From Seminavis robusta (lineage: Eukaryota; Bacillariophyta; Bacillariophyceae; Naviculales; Naviculaceae), in assembly GCA_903772945.1 (NCBI GenBank), contig CAICTM010000251.1, forward strand, positions 21,208-85,207: DNA of 64,000 nucleotides. Reading direction: 5' to 3'. Shown piece by piece: positions 1 to 9,884 of this stretch; positions within the stretch are counted from its first letter, which is position 1, and each line of letters starts with the position of its first letter. A program made the position numbers and the translations under genes. Under the pieces are notes generated by a model. It had not been told where the DNA came from. It did not search any database and saw nothing but the letters and a program-made list of their open reading frames with translations.

Positions 1-1153
1 GAGGTGTTCACCACCGACAGTTCCTCTTCGACTTCAAGGTCCGCAGCCCGACAAGTAAAACCGACCAAAGCAGGTGGGCTTGGAAAGTCCGGTGCACTGT
101 GGAGCTACTCCATCGACTTTTGGAATGCGACGGGTTTGTATCAGATCGAGATCACTGATTCTGCAGGTAGGTTGTGTGTGTGTGTAGTTGTGTGTGTGTG
201 TGTGTGTGTGTGGGTGTGGGTGTGTGTGGGTTGGGGGGGGGGCTCTTACCTCGGCCCTGGCTTGCGAATCTCGTTGCTGAGCGCGGCGCACTGATGCTGC
301 TTTGTCGTTTTGAACCAAAACAGGAGATGGAATCTGGTAGGTGGAAAACGAACGGTCCCTCGCCGGGCAACCACGACCGCTCAGATGATGACCTCGCCAC
401 GATCGTGCTTTCTCATCGCTTGCTCTTGTCATTTATTTGATTGAACAAAGCTGTGGATACGGCAACGGATGGATGACAGTCACAGATGCCGACTACAACG
501 TATTGTGGAGCGCCACGGGTGAATACACTTGGGTTGCAGCTGTTTACTTCTACCGCAATGAGTTCGGGAAGTTCAGCTACGTTACATCCACGATCGATGC
601 TGGGAAGTCGGATGAAGCAAACCCGCCCTCTGGACCGCCACCCACTTTCTCCCCCCCTCCCCCTGTGACGAATCCTCCGCCTGTGACAAATCCTCCTCCA
701 CCGGTGACAAATCCTCCTCCACCGGTGACAAATCCTCCACCACCCCCGACGAATCCACCTACAACCGCTTCGCAGTGTGAACTCTGCCCGGGATCCTTGA
801 TTGAGGCTCCTTTCAAGTATATCGAGATGCCCGACGGAGACTTGATCCCCTGCTTTGGCATCGATGACCTGTACTCCAATGCGCTCACGGCTCAAGAATG
901 CACGGACTTTGAGGATGCAGGAACCACTCACTTTTACCGTGTCTACTGCGAATGCCCAGGGTACTATGCTGATTGCACGCTTTGCGATTCCGGGGAAGAA
1001 GTATCGTCTCCTGAAACTCTCGTTGAAGTGGATGCGAATGAGTACGTTAGTTGCAAGGTCCTGGAACAGGATTTTCTCTGGCTGAGCGATGATGAATGCG
1101 ACGACTTGGATGATGTTCGTGACGTGCTCGCAGATATCTGTGAGTGTGACTAG
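1..1153 (+). CDS. Secreted-type Cys-rich protein with GDGICC motif (5' partial)
   Basis: Exons 1-166, 324-336 and 451-1153 (294 codons); the 5' end lies outside the window. The 13-nt middle exon, flanked by AG and GT, is needed to make AGDGICCGYGNG: exon 1 ends in ...DSAG and exon 3 starts inside the second Cys. This GDGICC block is known from secreted diatom and bacterial beta-sandwich-type modules. It is followed by a Pro-rich linker with four PPPVTN-like repeats. Two cysteine modules of about 60 residues come next, each with the pattern CxxC...C...EC...CEC. The architecture suggests an extracellular or cell-wall protein. No catalytic residues are recognisable, so the function is unknown. 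Intron 1 holds a GT microsatellite. Stop TAG at 1151-1153. Confidence 0.8.
171..240. repeat. GT/G-rich microsatellite in intron 1
   Basis: Runs of GTGTGTGT followed by a G8-10 tract lie inside the first intron (167-323) of the Cys-rich protein gene, just after the splice donor. Confidence 0.9.
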
Positions 1154-1495
1154 TTAGTAAGGGCAATCCTTCAACTTTTTAAGTTGTTTGCATGAATATA
1201 TATATATACAATCCGCTAGCTAAGCTACCGGAAGCAAGAAGCTTTATCATTGTGTGGTGGTGCGCATTATAAAGCGAGGATGGTCGGACCAAAAGGATAC
1301 TCTCCTTGGTTCATTTCTAATAATAATAATAAAGTTACCATTCTTTCTTCAGCCCATCCAGGTACTGTACCCCCCAAAAGTGATTAGTTGAAGGGGATCA
1401 AAAGCAAAAAGAATGCTACCCATATAGTAGCTTGTTCTTCTCAGCTACTCATAACTTTTGTTGTACTTGTCCGATCCACATGCAACAAAAGACGA

Positions 1496-1556
1496 TCCAT
1501 AGTCAGGCGCCTTGCCGTTGGGCCAACAGGACCGATTTGAATCTGATATCTCCTGA
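1496..1556 (-). pseudogene. Decayed duplicate of the permuted tRNA-Arg
   Basis: It has the same order as the intact copy: a 3'-half relic (1556-1534, TCAGGAGAT then a ruined T-arm with about 14 bases missing) directly followed by a nearly perfect 5' half from 1532. The anticodon triplet is ATG instead of ACG. Without a T-stem or 3' acceptor strand it cannot fold as a tRNA. Confidence 0.7.
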
Positions 1557-1684
1557 AGATGACAAGCATGAGATGAACAAAGGCAAACCAAAATGCGAAA
1601 AGAATGCTACCCATACCTGTTGTCCTTCGTTAGCTAACCATAACTTTTGCTATGGTCGACCGATAGACGTGCAACAAAAGACAA

Positions 1685-1762
1685 TCCGTAGTCAGGCGCC
1701 TTGCCGTTGGGCCAACAGGACCGATTTAATCCTGCCCGGGATTCGAACCCGGAATCTCCTGA
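1685..1762 (-). tRNA. tRNA-Arg(ACG), permuted order (3' half before 5' half)
   Basis: Read on the minus strand, the 3' half comes first: 1762-1728, with anticodon-stem strand TCAGG, variable loop AGATT, T-arm CCGGG-TTCGAAT-CCCGG and acceptor GCAGGAT. A 6-nt spacer follows (1727-1722). The 5' half is 1721-1685: acceptor GTCCTGT, D-arm with the A-box TGGCCCAACGG, stem CCTGA and loop CTACGGA with anticodon ACG at 1689-1687. Joined 5'+3' they make a full cloverleaf: seven acceptor pairs including two G-U, D-stem GCC/GGC, anticodon stem CCTGA/TCAGG and a perfect T-stem. The break is at position 38/39. A pol III-type TTTT (1679-1676) follows the 5' half, and flank CAGAAG (1771-1766) can pair with CTTTTG (1680-1675), extending the anticodon stem as expected for a permuted precursor. 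No 5' half exists upstream of the 3' half, so an ordinary split tRNA is excluded here. Confidence 0.75.
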
Positions 1763-1780
1763 TTACTTCTGACAAAAGGT

Positions 1781-2634
1781 CTGGTTTTGATGCTTAAAAG
1801 TACTTGGCATTGTCCATTGCTGACCATGGGGGTATTTGCTTTTTTTGCACCAATTTTTTCCCAATGTCTTGGAGCCTTTTACACTCTGCACAGAAAGACT
1901 CAATGGTAAACAACAGCACAGAGGATAAAGTAAGTCTGGGTTGCAGCTGGGGTCTTGGTGTAGTGTAGGATCGGAACATGGGACGGCGAAAGGCGGACAT
2001 TCCTTTTCGACTCGACTCCATGATGATAATTATGATGCAACTTACTAGTACTGAGGGAAGGAAGTCAAGTCACTGACGATGTCATTATCGTTCTCTTAGC
2101 CAAAGACAGAGTGCCATGAAGGAGAAAGAAGAAGCTTTCGTGGGTCATCAGGGATCCCGAAAGGGTATACGGCACGGGATACCGGTTGTGTCCAAAGAAA
2201 TTGCCATTTTTGGAAGAAGCTTCGACCAAAGTTTAGCAGCCCCGCAAAATACACAGAGTGAAGTCTCCTCAAGAGACAAAGTAAGTAGTCACTGAAGAGT
2301 GTCGTAGAGATAGCAAGCAAGTGGTAATAAGGAGGACGGCAATCACTGTGGTTAATGATGCTGCGTTGGCGGTGTGAAAGTGTCCGCCGAGAAGAAAAGA
2401 ATTGAGCGCCTTTTTGGTTCGTGACTAAGCGGTCCCGAATCGAATCCAGAGGAAACGGAAGCCAAAAGATCCAAAGACAGCCAGGACAATGGCACAATGG
2501 CAATGCCGGCAACGCAAACTTCTACTGAGTACATCACCAAGTACCGGTAGATGCAGAGGCAGTACCTAGCTAGCTAGACTACTTCTTTGTCCCACCGTAC
2601 AACAGCATTGTAAGCATCTTCTACATGAACAACC
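1781..2634. other. Intergenic DNA upstream of the SPFH-like gene
   Basis: Only short, low-complexity reading frames occur on either strand. None has recognisable domains or convincing starts. I see no gene. The stretch probably includes the promoter and 5' UTR of the gene starting at 2635. Confidence 0.5.
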
Positions 2635-3762
2635 ATGTTGTTTGGCTATCTAATAAACAGCACCAAGAGAGTTTGCCTGATTTTTCCAGGCGCGTTTCGC
2701 CACCATGACGCCAAACCAAAATTTCTTGGTCGACGTTGTTCCAGCGCGGCAACTCGACGAGCAAGATTGACAACACAACCCAGTCTTGAAAACCGGCTCA
2801 AAATAGACGTTGCTGCTTTGAAGCCTCAGTTTTCGAAATGGATCCGTCAAGCCATGCAAGATTGTTCCTCGGCAACAAGAAACAATCGCGGTGTCGCCAT
2901 TATAGTCTTGGCAGCTGGCACCTTCTTTGTCGGCGGCGTCTTTCTTGTGGACACTGTCCCCATTGGTTCTGTGGGAGTCAAAAAGTACAATGGCGGAACG
3001 AGAAACTCCTCTTCCACAGCTACAGCTGATCCAATGCACCTTCAAGTGCTCCAACCTGGTTGGCATCTGCGCGACCGCCTCGGAGCCAACCCCCCGAGCC
3101 AATGGTCCACAAGGCGCCAACATGCAACGTTTCGAACTAGAGTGATGGATGGACAAGGGCACAAGGTGTTTGTCACGGTGCTGGTGCAGTACCAGCTGAC
3201 AGATCCAAAAGCCTTTATCCAGCAACAACAGCAGTTCCAAAATCAAAACGATGAAAAAGACCAAGACCAACATCAGCAACGAAACTACATGTATCCAAAA
3301 AGTAGTGTCAAGGCCAACAAGAATAACCAAATCCTCCAATCTCTGGTGGTCCAACAAGCCAAGGCAGATTTGGCCAAAGTGTTTGGACGGGATCAAACCA
3401 TCAAGCTCCTCTACACACGCAAAGAAACAATGTTGGATTTGGGAAAGGCTCTGACTCAACTACTCAACAAGAACAAGGACCTGTCAGGCATTCGGACTCT
3501 TCAAACCACCATTCTAGATGTGGAACTGTCCTACAAAGTAGACCGGGAAATGAAAAAGTTGAATCAAATTGTGGCTAGTCGCAACTACGAGATTAAAAAG
3601 TGGAAGGAGCATGTTCAACAAATTCAGGACAAGAGTGAGGAACAGTTGAAACGAATTGCCGCAGAGACCATGAATGGGTCAAAAACGGCAACCCCACACA
3701 GGAACCACAACAACAGCAACACTCGGCCTGACAATGGTGGAAGTAGGGATGGTCGCGACTGA
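2635..3762 (+). CDS. Divergent SPFH/prohibitin-like membrane protein
   Basis: Single-exon ORF of 375 aa from ATG 2635. An Arg-rich, acid-poor N-terminus (residues ~20-50) could be a mitochondrial presequence. One hydrophobic segment (about 84-106, VAIIVLAAGTFFVGGVFLV) leads into PIGSVGVKKYNGG, the usual start of an SPFH/Band-7 domain. Next come TRVMDGQGHKVFVTVLVQYQLTD, which is the PHB beta-strand region, a Gln/Asn-rich low-complexity insertion (~190-230) and a charged, probably coiled-coil helix (about 300-350). SPFH proteins form ring- or cage-like membrane scaffolds. A second divergent SPFH-like gene lies 4 kb away at 7820. The stop falls in an Asn/Gly-rich tail. Assignment rests on architecture and short motifs, and no paralogue-level identity is claimed. 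Confidence 0.65.
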   Translation: MLFGYLINSTKRVCLIFPGAFRHHDAKPKFLGRRCSSAATRRARLTTQPSLENRLKIDVAALKPQFSKWIRQAMQDCSSATRNNRGVAIIVLAAGTFFVGGVFLVDTVPIGSVGVKKYNGGTRNSSSTATADPMHLQVLQPGWHLRDRLGANPPSQWSTRRQHATFRTRVMDGQGHKVFVTVLVQYQLTDPKAFIQQQQQFQNQNDEKDQDQHQQRNYMYPKSSVKANKNNQILQSLVVQQAKADLAKVFGRDQTIKLLYTRKETMLDLGKALTQLLNKNKDLSGIRTLQTTILDVELSYKVDREMKKLNQIVASRNYEIKKWKEHVQQIQDKSEEQLKRIAAETMNGSKTATPHRNHNNSNTRPDNGGSRDGRD

Positions 3763-4622
3763 AACGTACGTCAGGGAGGTTTTTTCCTTGTTTGCAAAGC
3801 TTGGGAGGGGAAGTAGAAGCAAGGGCCGCTGCGGGGGCAGACACAGAGTGACGAGTGACTCGGTCGAGCAGTACCACCTGGTACCTTGACAGTCTGACAC
3901 GCAGTAAGCAAACTAATGGAAGATTTGATTTGGGGTTCTGATCTACTAGTAGTGGTAAGGTACCAGTATCTAGCAAACTGGACCGACTATAATAGCTACC
4001 GGTGCTGACTGGACGCTCTCTTTTTGTTGCCGGGGTTCGACGCACAACAAGTCGTGTTGTGGCTCGGGGGCTCTATGCGGGTATTGGTGGTGGTACAAGC
4101 TAGCTGCAGCGTCCATCGTGGCCATTGGGAGGAGTCTCGTCATGACAAGTACCGGAAAGCTTCAAGTTGGCATCTCTCGCACTCAAATCGAGCTTTCGTC
4201 GGTCTTGGTAACGGCAGGACAAGAGTGTGACCACGATTGGACTCTAGGGAGGGCAAGAGCCGTTGGCAAACACCCAGTGAGCTTCCTGGGACAACGGCAA
4301 GATTGGATGATCAATTCAGAACAAACAAATACTTCCTTCCGAATGCCAATGGTACCGTATGACGTACGTTACCAGAACTGTGCCTCGCCACCAACAAACA
4401 TCGGTGCCTGAAATAAATATCTGGCTAGCAGGTTTTGCTACCTATCGCAGCTAGAGGATGTGAAGCTTAGCAATTAAATAATCCGTGTAATTGATATCTA
4501 GTAGTGTATTCTTATCTAGTAGTCTGTGTTGTGCAGGCAATGTCTGTCTAGTGTGTATTGTATAATCGTTCTTGCTTGAAGCGTCCCTTGTGTATTGTAT
4601 GTATGTTTCGATGTTGTCTTTT
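3763..4622. other. Intergenic DNA between convergent SPFH-like and kinase genes
   Basis: Holds the 3' ends of two convergent genes. The reading frames present are short and show no domain. TAGTAGTGTA-like repeats occur near 4495-4530. I see no gene. Confidence 0.5.
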
Positions 4623-5927
4623 TTAAGCTGCAGAAGCCAACATGGATTTTTTGCAAGCGGTTCGTTGTCGAGTGGCAGCCAGGTTGTTGCTTCTTGCTTG
4701 GTCTTGCAGCACCGGAGCTGCTGTTTTGTTGCTGGCGTTGGTGGGATCATGTCGGCTGCAGTCCGCGCTGCCAATGTAGGTTTCGAGTGCAGCACAGACT
4801 TGCGCCATGGTCCATCGTTCGCTGATATTCTGGGCCCATGCTTGTCGCAGAATAGCTTGCAATCCAGCAGGGAAAGCGTCCACATTGGGACGGCCCCCTC
4901 CTTCCAAGACGAGGATCTTGTGTACGGGGAGGGACATGCCCGGAAATGGTTTCTTGCCCGTAACCAACTCCAAAACCGTCATGGCAAAGCTGTAGGAGTC
5001 AGCTTTCAAATTGTACCATCCTCGGTTGTAGACTTCTGGGGCCACGTGTCTCTGTGTGCCACACATTGTCATTTGGAACAATTCTTCTCCACCGTGGGCA
5101 TCATCCAGGGAGGATGCGCAGGTTTGAGCGTCATCAAAATCTTCGCAAGGCAATTCCCGGGCCATTCCAAAGTCAAACAGCTGAACAGTGTGGTCATCGC
5201 TGAAGCCCAGGTTGTCCGCCTTGCAGTCGCGGAAGATAATGCCATTCTCGTGGCAGTGGACCAACGCCTTGGCAGTCTGGAGTGCATATTGCAGTTGATG
5301 ATTCCATCGCTGCTCCAGAACCTTGCGAGACGATGAAGGATTTTCTTGCCATTTGAGGAGACGATCCGTCATGGTTTCCCTCAGTGCATCCGTCACCAAA
5401 AAGAAGGAATCAAAGCCACGCTTGGTGGGCAGTGGCTCTTCTTCCTCGTCAGATACCCCTCGGAGCTGAAGGATGTGAGGGTGTCCCTTGAGTTGAGCCA
5501 TGATGCGAGATTCCTGAACCAGTGATGAAGCTGCTCGTGCAAACAACGTCTTGTCCTTTAACAGTTCTGGACGTAGCTGCTTGAGGGCCAATTTTTGGCG
5601 CTTCCATGGGTACAGCTGAGCTCTCTTGGTGGTGACGGAAAAGACTTGAGCGAAACCCCCTTCTCCCAAGATCTTTCCCAATTGGATCTCTCTCCTTTTC
5701 AGTCGCCACAATTCTTCTTGTTCGGCCTTGAATTGAGCCGCCACAGCACTGGCTACGGCAGCCGCATTGCTGTCGGCATCATCTGCCGACTGGGATCGTC
5801 GATGTTGCTTTCGTCGCCACATTCGCAAAGGACTAGTACTTGTGGTTGGTGTTGTGGTACTAGTAGTACCGTTGGCTTGGCCGTTTTTGGCGCCTCCGTG
5901 AAACGATGAACTTCTTTTGAGGAACAT
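4623..5927 (-). CDS. Ser/Thr-type protein kinase
   Basis: 434 aa from ATG 5927. The open frame continues 53 codons further 5' without an ATG, so the start could lie in an unseen exon. A Ser/Thr-rich, basic N-terminus is followed by the kinase domain. Visible elements are the glycine loop GEGGFAQVF (~88), ATP-binding Lys in LALKQL (~116), a catalytic loop with FRD in place of HRD (IIFRDCKADNLGF, Asp ~234), DFGMAREL (Asp ~252) and APEVY (~296). All residues needed for catalysis are present. The His of HRD is replaced by Phe, and an acidic insertion follows DFG. Family placement is TKL/other-like and uncertain; the substrate is unknown. It lies convergent to the SPFH-like gene at 2635. Confidence 0.85.
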   Translation of the reverse strand: MFLKRSSSFHGGAKNGQANGTTSTTTPTTSTSPLRMWRRKQHRRSQSADDADSNAAAVASAVAAQFKAEQEELWRLKRREIQLGKILGEGGFAQVFSVTTKRAQLYPWKRQKLALKQLRPELLKDKTLFARAASSLVQESRIMAQLKGHPHILQLRGVSDEEEEPLPTKRGFDSFFLVTDALRETMTDRLLKWQENPSSSRKVLEQRWNHQLQYALQTAKALVHCHENGIIFRDCKADNLGFSDDHTVQLFDFGMARELPCEDFDDAQTCASSLDDAHGGEELFQMTMCGTQRHVAPEVYNRGWYNLKADSYSFAMTVLELVTGKKPFPGMSLPVHKILVLEGGGRPNVDAFPAGLQAILRQAWAQNISERWTMAQVCAALETYIGSADCSRHDPTNASNKTAAPVLQDQARSNNLAATRQRTACKKSMLASAA

Positions 5928-7819
5928 GTTGTTGGATATTGAGGTATTAGTATGGCTTCCGAGCTTGTTGGTTCCCACGAGGTTGCTTTGGTCCTGTCGG
6001 GTGTGGCTTTTGTTTTTTGTACGATCAACGTGGGGGTGATGAGTTTTGCGAGAGAAAGCTGTCGAACGGTCCGATCTTCCTTCCAACAGTTACCGGCGGG
6101 TTACAACCAGCAGCAGACAGAGCACAAAAATTAATTGTGAGAAGGACCCAATCGTCACAGAACCGCGCCTGCGACGCTTTCTGTTCGCTGAACGGATCGA
6201 TGACCGCCTGTACTGACTAGTGACTATTAATAGTGACCATTCGTACAATCTTCTTTACAGTCACTCAGCGCCAAATGACCAATGGAGCTTCTCTTTCTTC
6301 CCACTGTGACCATTTGCCCCATCTTGGGATTTAAGAGAGGATAATATTCTTTGACACGGTCTTTCTCCAAACCGGCTGGAAGCGCGACTTCGCCAAGGGG
6401 AAGACCAGCAGCCTTGATGGCCATGAGGTTTAGTGGTCAGTCAATCCTGCATGAAGCGAACACCCTTCCTCCAACAAGTGCAGTCAGAACTCTCCTCAGC
6501 AATCAACTCTTCTCGGAGAGATGATTGCAAAGCACAAAACATTCGTCCAACCCTCCAAGTAGTAATATCTTTCGATATCCGTGACTGTGAACTGGTTACC
6601 GGTAACCGGTACATTTGGAAGGAAAGATCCTGGTGGCAACACCGGTTCTGACAGTACTGTACAGATCATCACACTGTTGCACGCACTTTTGATATCCAAA
6701 CCTCGTTGCCACTGGTACCAGTAATAGAATTTTCAAGCAAATAAATACAAGAAGCAACAGGTGGGGCTCTGGTTTTTGACACCATCAAGGCTTGCTAGTA
6801 GCTTGAGGCTTGATGAGTGACATGATTTTTAGGAATCGAATCCAGGCTTCAGTGCCCTTCTTCGAGAAGCTTCTGCACCAATACCATTCAACCTCTGGGC
6901 ACAAACAATCTCTGGATCTTTTCCTGAAGAACAAAGTCCTATTGGCTCGCTAGACATAGCTAATGGCACATGCATCCGCAGCCAGTAGCAAGCTAGCCAC
7001 TGGCAACAATCTTTGGATCTTTTCCTGTTGGCTGGAGGGTGAAAATACTATGTACTAACAAGCTACGCACATTATCCATAGTTAGATATCCACTGGTGGG
7101 TAGTAGTGCCCTTGAGCTTCTGGTTTGCACAACTGAAGAACAACGTGGGCAATCAGCCATCAGCAAAGCAAACAAGAAGCGAACCAAAACAATTGGGCTT
7201 GATACATGTAGATCCACCTTCCTCGTTGCGCCATCCTTGCTATCGTGCGCTCTAGCTCGGCTGTTGTTCAATCTTATGAAACCGGCCTCGTCTCTCCTTG
7301 GGACAGCTTCTATTTTGCCAGCCAGTTCGTAGCTATTTCCAGCTATCCTTTGGGAAGAAAGAAATGCCAGTTTTCTGCATTAGTGAATTAGCTGAGGAGG
7401 AGAACTGAGCAGATGGAGCCACTCAGTACACATGCTTCGTGCAGCTCATCAGCAGGATTTCACTAATAGCTAGTCTTCCATTTTTGTTCGTGCTTTGAGT
7501 GCAGACACCCGATCTGTTCGCACCTCGTCAGCGTCTTGACTGTCCTTCTTTGCTTCTTGAATGTCGTGTCTGCTTTCGTTGCTTGCCAGGACCAGCTGTT
7601 GTGGTTAGATCTACTGTACTTTGATAGCAAGATCGTGATCGTGTCGTGGATTACACCGTGGATACTCTCAGCATGAGTTAGGGAACAGAATAAAAATCAA
7701 ACAACCCGATCTTTCGCATCTTGCCTCACAACAACCAGGCAACGGCACCCTCAACAACTCAACAAAGAATTGTTGTGAAGCAACCGTCTGAAGTTACTAC
7801 TGTAGTATACGAGGAAGGA
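5928..7819. other. Intergenic DNA, no confident gene
   Basis: It contains the kinase promoter side and the upstream region of the SPFH-like gene at 7820. A 65-codon minus-strand frame (6227-6424) has balanced composition but no recognisable domain, and may be a fragment. Two copies of CTGGATCTTTTCCTG-like sequence occur near 6912 and 7013. The rest shows nothing I can name. Confidence 0.4.
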
Positions 7820-9055
7820 ATGAATTGTCTCTCTCGCACGTCACCACGAGCATGGACGAGTCGATTGTTACTGCTGAGTACTACTAGCAGCAGTAGAGCA
7901 GGAATCCGTCGTCGACGAGTGTCCACCACAACGGCTGTCCACAATGTGCTTCGACCGAGTCGGAAGACCCAACGAGTGTTGATGACTGTGAGCGGCACGA
8001 GTCTGTTGGCGTTGTGGTGTGCCAAGCAAAGCCTTCAAGTGGTTTCCACTGGTCAAGTGGCCGTGGAGGAATATTGGTCGGGGCGCATGAATCCAACACT
8101 GCTATCGGCGGGCACTCATGTCGTCCATCCGTGGTCCAAATTGACGCGCTACTCGTTGCAACCACGCCACTGCGACTATGAATTTAACAACATGGTCGCT
8201 CAGAATGGACTTCCCTTGACCGTGCAAGTGACCATCGTGTACAAACTAAAGGAGGACAAGATTCCACAACTCTACGTCGAATGTGGCCCGGATCATGATT
8301 TTCACATGCCAGCCATGGCCAAATCTATTTTGCAATCCATCATTTCCAAGATCAGCACTAGAGACTTGAGACGAACACACCAACAAGCCGTGTCCAGCGA
8401 GTTGCAGACAAAATTGACGGAAGCGTATCAAGACTTTCTGACGTTGGAACTGGTCGTTGTGAAAGATATGGCACTGCCAGAACACTGTGCCGAAGGACAA
8501 AAGGAACTGGATCGCTTGTTCTATCTCGCATCGGCCGAACATCAAAAGGCGCATGTCCAAGGAGTCAAGGCACGCAGTATTGCCAACTATCATGCCGCCG
8601 TCACAGCAACAAAGTCCACTGCTGGCCAACGACTAAACAACGAAAACAAAGACAAACAGCAACAACAAAGCACTGTTGTAAAACCACGACAAGGGGCAAC
8701 CAAAGTGCCACAACAGCAGCAACAACAACAACCAAAATCAATGGTCTTCATGAAAAAAATGGTGGATACAACAAATCCGAAAAATGTTACCCAAGCGTTG
8801 ACAACAGACAAAGCGGGGCAATCTTCACTGGAAACAACACCTTCTCCAAAGGAAGCTACCAACACGGTTGTGCTGACCCAAAAAGCGGAGGATCTACCGA
8901 CTACAACTACAACTACCACCACCTCAACTGCGCCAGGAACCGCAACTGGCAGCTTGAAATCAGCAGAGACAGAGCAGGCAACCATGGCAGAGAAAGAGCA
9001 AGAGGGGAGCACGGCCGTTGCCACAACGAAGACGACAACGGAAAAGCAGCCATAG
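7820..9055 (+). CDS. Second divergent SPFH/prohibitin-like protein
   Basis: 411 aa from ATG 7820. The same frame opens 33 codons earlier but with a TTG, so the ATG is preferred. An Arg/Ser-rich N-terminus precedes one hydrophobic stretch (MTVSGTSLLALWC). The SPFH-like block begins GQVAVEEYWSGRMNPTLLS and includes HVVHPWSKLTRYSLQPRHCD and the PHB strand LPLTVQVTIVYKLKEDK. A helical region follows (HQQAVSSELQTKLTEAYQ). The C-terminal 130 residues are low complexity: Gln runs, eight consecutive Thr and a Glu/Thr-rich end. The layout of TM, SPFH block and low-complexity segments matches the gene at 2635, but the sequences are far diverged. Its role is inferred as a membrane scaffold; the compartment (mitochondrion or plastid) is unknown. 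Confidence 0.65.
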   Translation: MNCLSRTSPRAWTSRLLLLSTTSSSRAGIRRRRVSTTTAVHNVLRPSRKTQRVLMTVSGTSLLALWCAKQSLQVVSTGQVAVEEYWSGRMNPTLLSAGTHVVHPWSKLTRYSLQPRHCDYEFNNMVAQNGLPLTVQVTIVYKLKEDKIPQLYVECGPDHDFHMPAMAKSILQSIISKISTRDLRRTHQQAVSSELQTKLTEAYQDFLTLELVVVKDMALPEHCAEGQKELDRLFYLASAEHQKAHVQGVKARSIANYHAAVTATKSTAGQRLNNENKDKQQQQSTVVKPRQGATKVPQQQQQQQPKSMVFMKKMVDTTNPKNVTQALTTDKAGQSSLETTPSPKEATNTVVLTQKAEDLPTTTTTTTTSTAPGTATGSLKSAETEQATMAEKEQEGSTAVATTKTTTEKQP

Positions 9056-9884
9056 ACGAACCAACCAAAGAATGTTGCAATCATTCATCTGTCAAGCTCA
9101 TACGGAGGGAAATCAACGGGGAATACGCATATATTTATTGAATTAAACGTAATCATCTTCTTGAGTGCTTGATTGAGAAAGAGAGTGATGGAGTCGTACC
9201 TAGTAGCATAAAAGTGACCTGGGAAGCTCCTGGGATGTCACCGACATGCTCTGGGCCATGCTTCGGAACATTCCCACCACAACGACAATTCATTTCCACG
9301 TGGGTTCCGGATGTTTGAGAGGAGAAAACGGCGGATTACGGCTGGACCCTGAGCTGGGTAGCTAGCCTCACCTTGACACCTCGCTACTCTAAAGGTGGCG
9401 CCCGTTCAACCTGGTATTAGGAGCTACATGGGAGGTTTCGTGCACGTGGGGAGTGGTCCTTGCTCCACGCCGAGATAAACTATAACGGCGTGGATGAAGA
9501 TAGTGTGGGATCTTGAACACCCACACAGGAAATCATGGGAGCGTTTGACTTGCTCTGGCAAAAGGCGTGTTGCGTGGCTATGTGGTAAACAGCGGTAGCG
9601 AAATTCAAAGGGGATTGACAGCTTGCAACGTGTGTGTTAACGAGCAAAGGCTTGTGCCTTCGAGGCGGGAAAAGTTGTCTTGAGAATGTCACAAGTCACA
9701 AAACGCATTCGTGTGCCCCCTAATCGTCATACCCGGTACTCAAGTTCCATGACCCTCTTTGCCGTTGTTTCACAAGATCAACGAACACTTTGTCAAATTC
9801 GCATTGTTGCCTCATCATTCATCACAAAACACAGCCACCTGTTACCGGTACTCTAGCTAGTAACACAATAACCGGTAGTAGACC
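9056..9884. other. Intergenic DNA upstream of the SET gene
   Basis: No coding signal was seen. The region contains the 3' flank of the SPFH-like gene and the promoter side of the SET-domain gene, with ACCGGTA-type words close to the start codon (9844-9877). Confidence 0.5.

Larger units (their letters stand above)
1401..1780. repeat. Tandem duplication (~190-bp unit) carrying tRNA-Arg halves
   Basis: Two diverged copies (about 1401-1560 and 1590-1770) share the blocks AAGAATGCTACCCATA, CATAACTTTTG, GCAACAAAAGAC and the tRNA 5' half. The copy at higher coordinates keeps a perfect T-arm; the other has lost it. The DNA before it (1154-1400) holds only an AT-rich tract (1198-1210) and a TAA microsatellite (1318-1331), with no gene seen. 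Confidence 0.8.
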
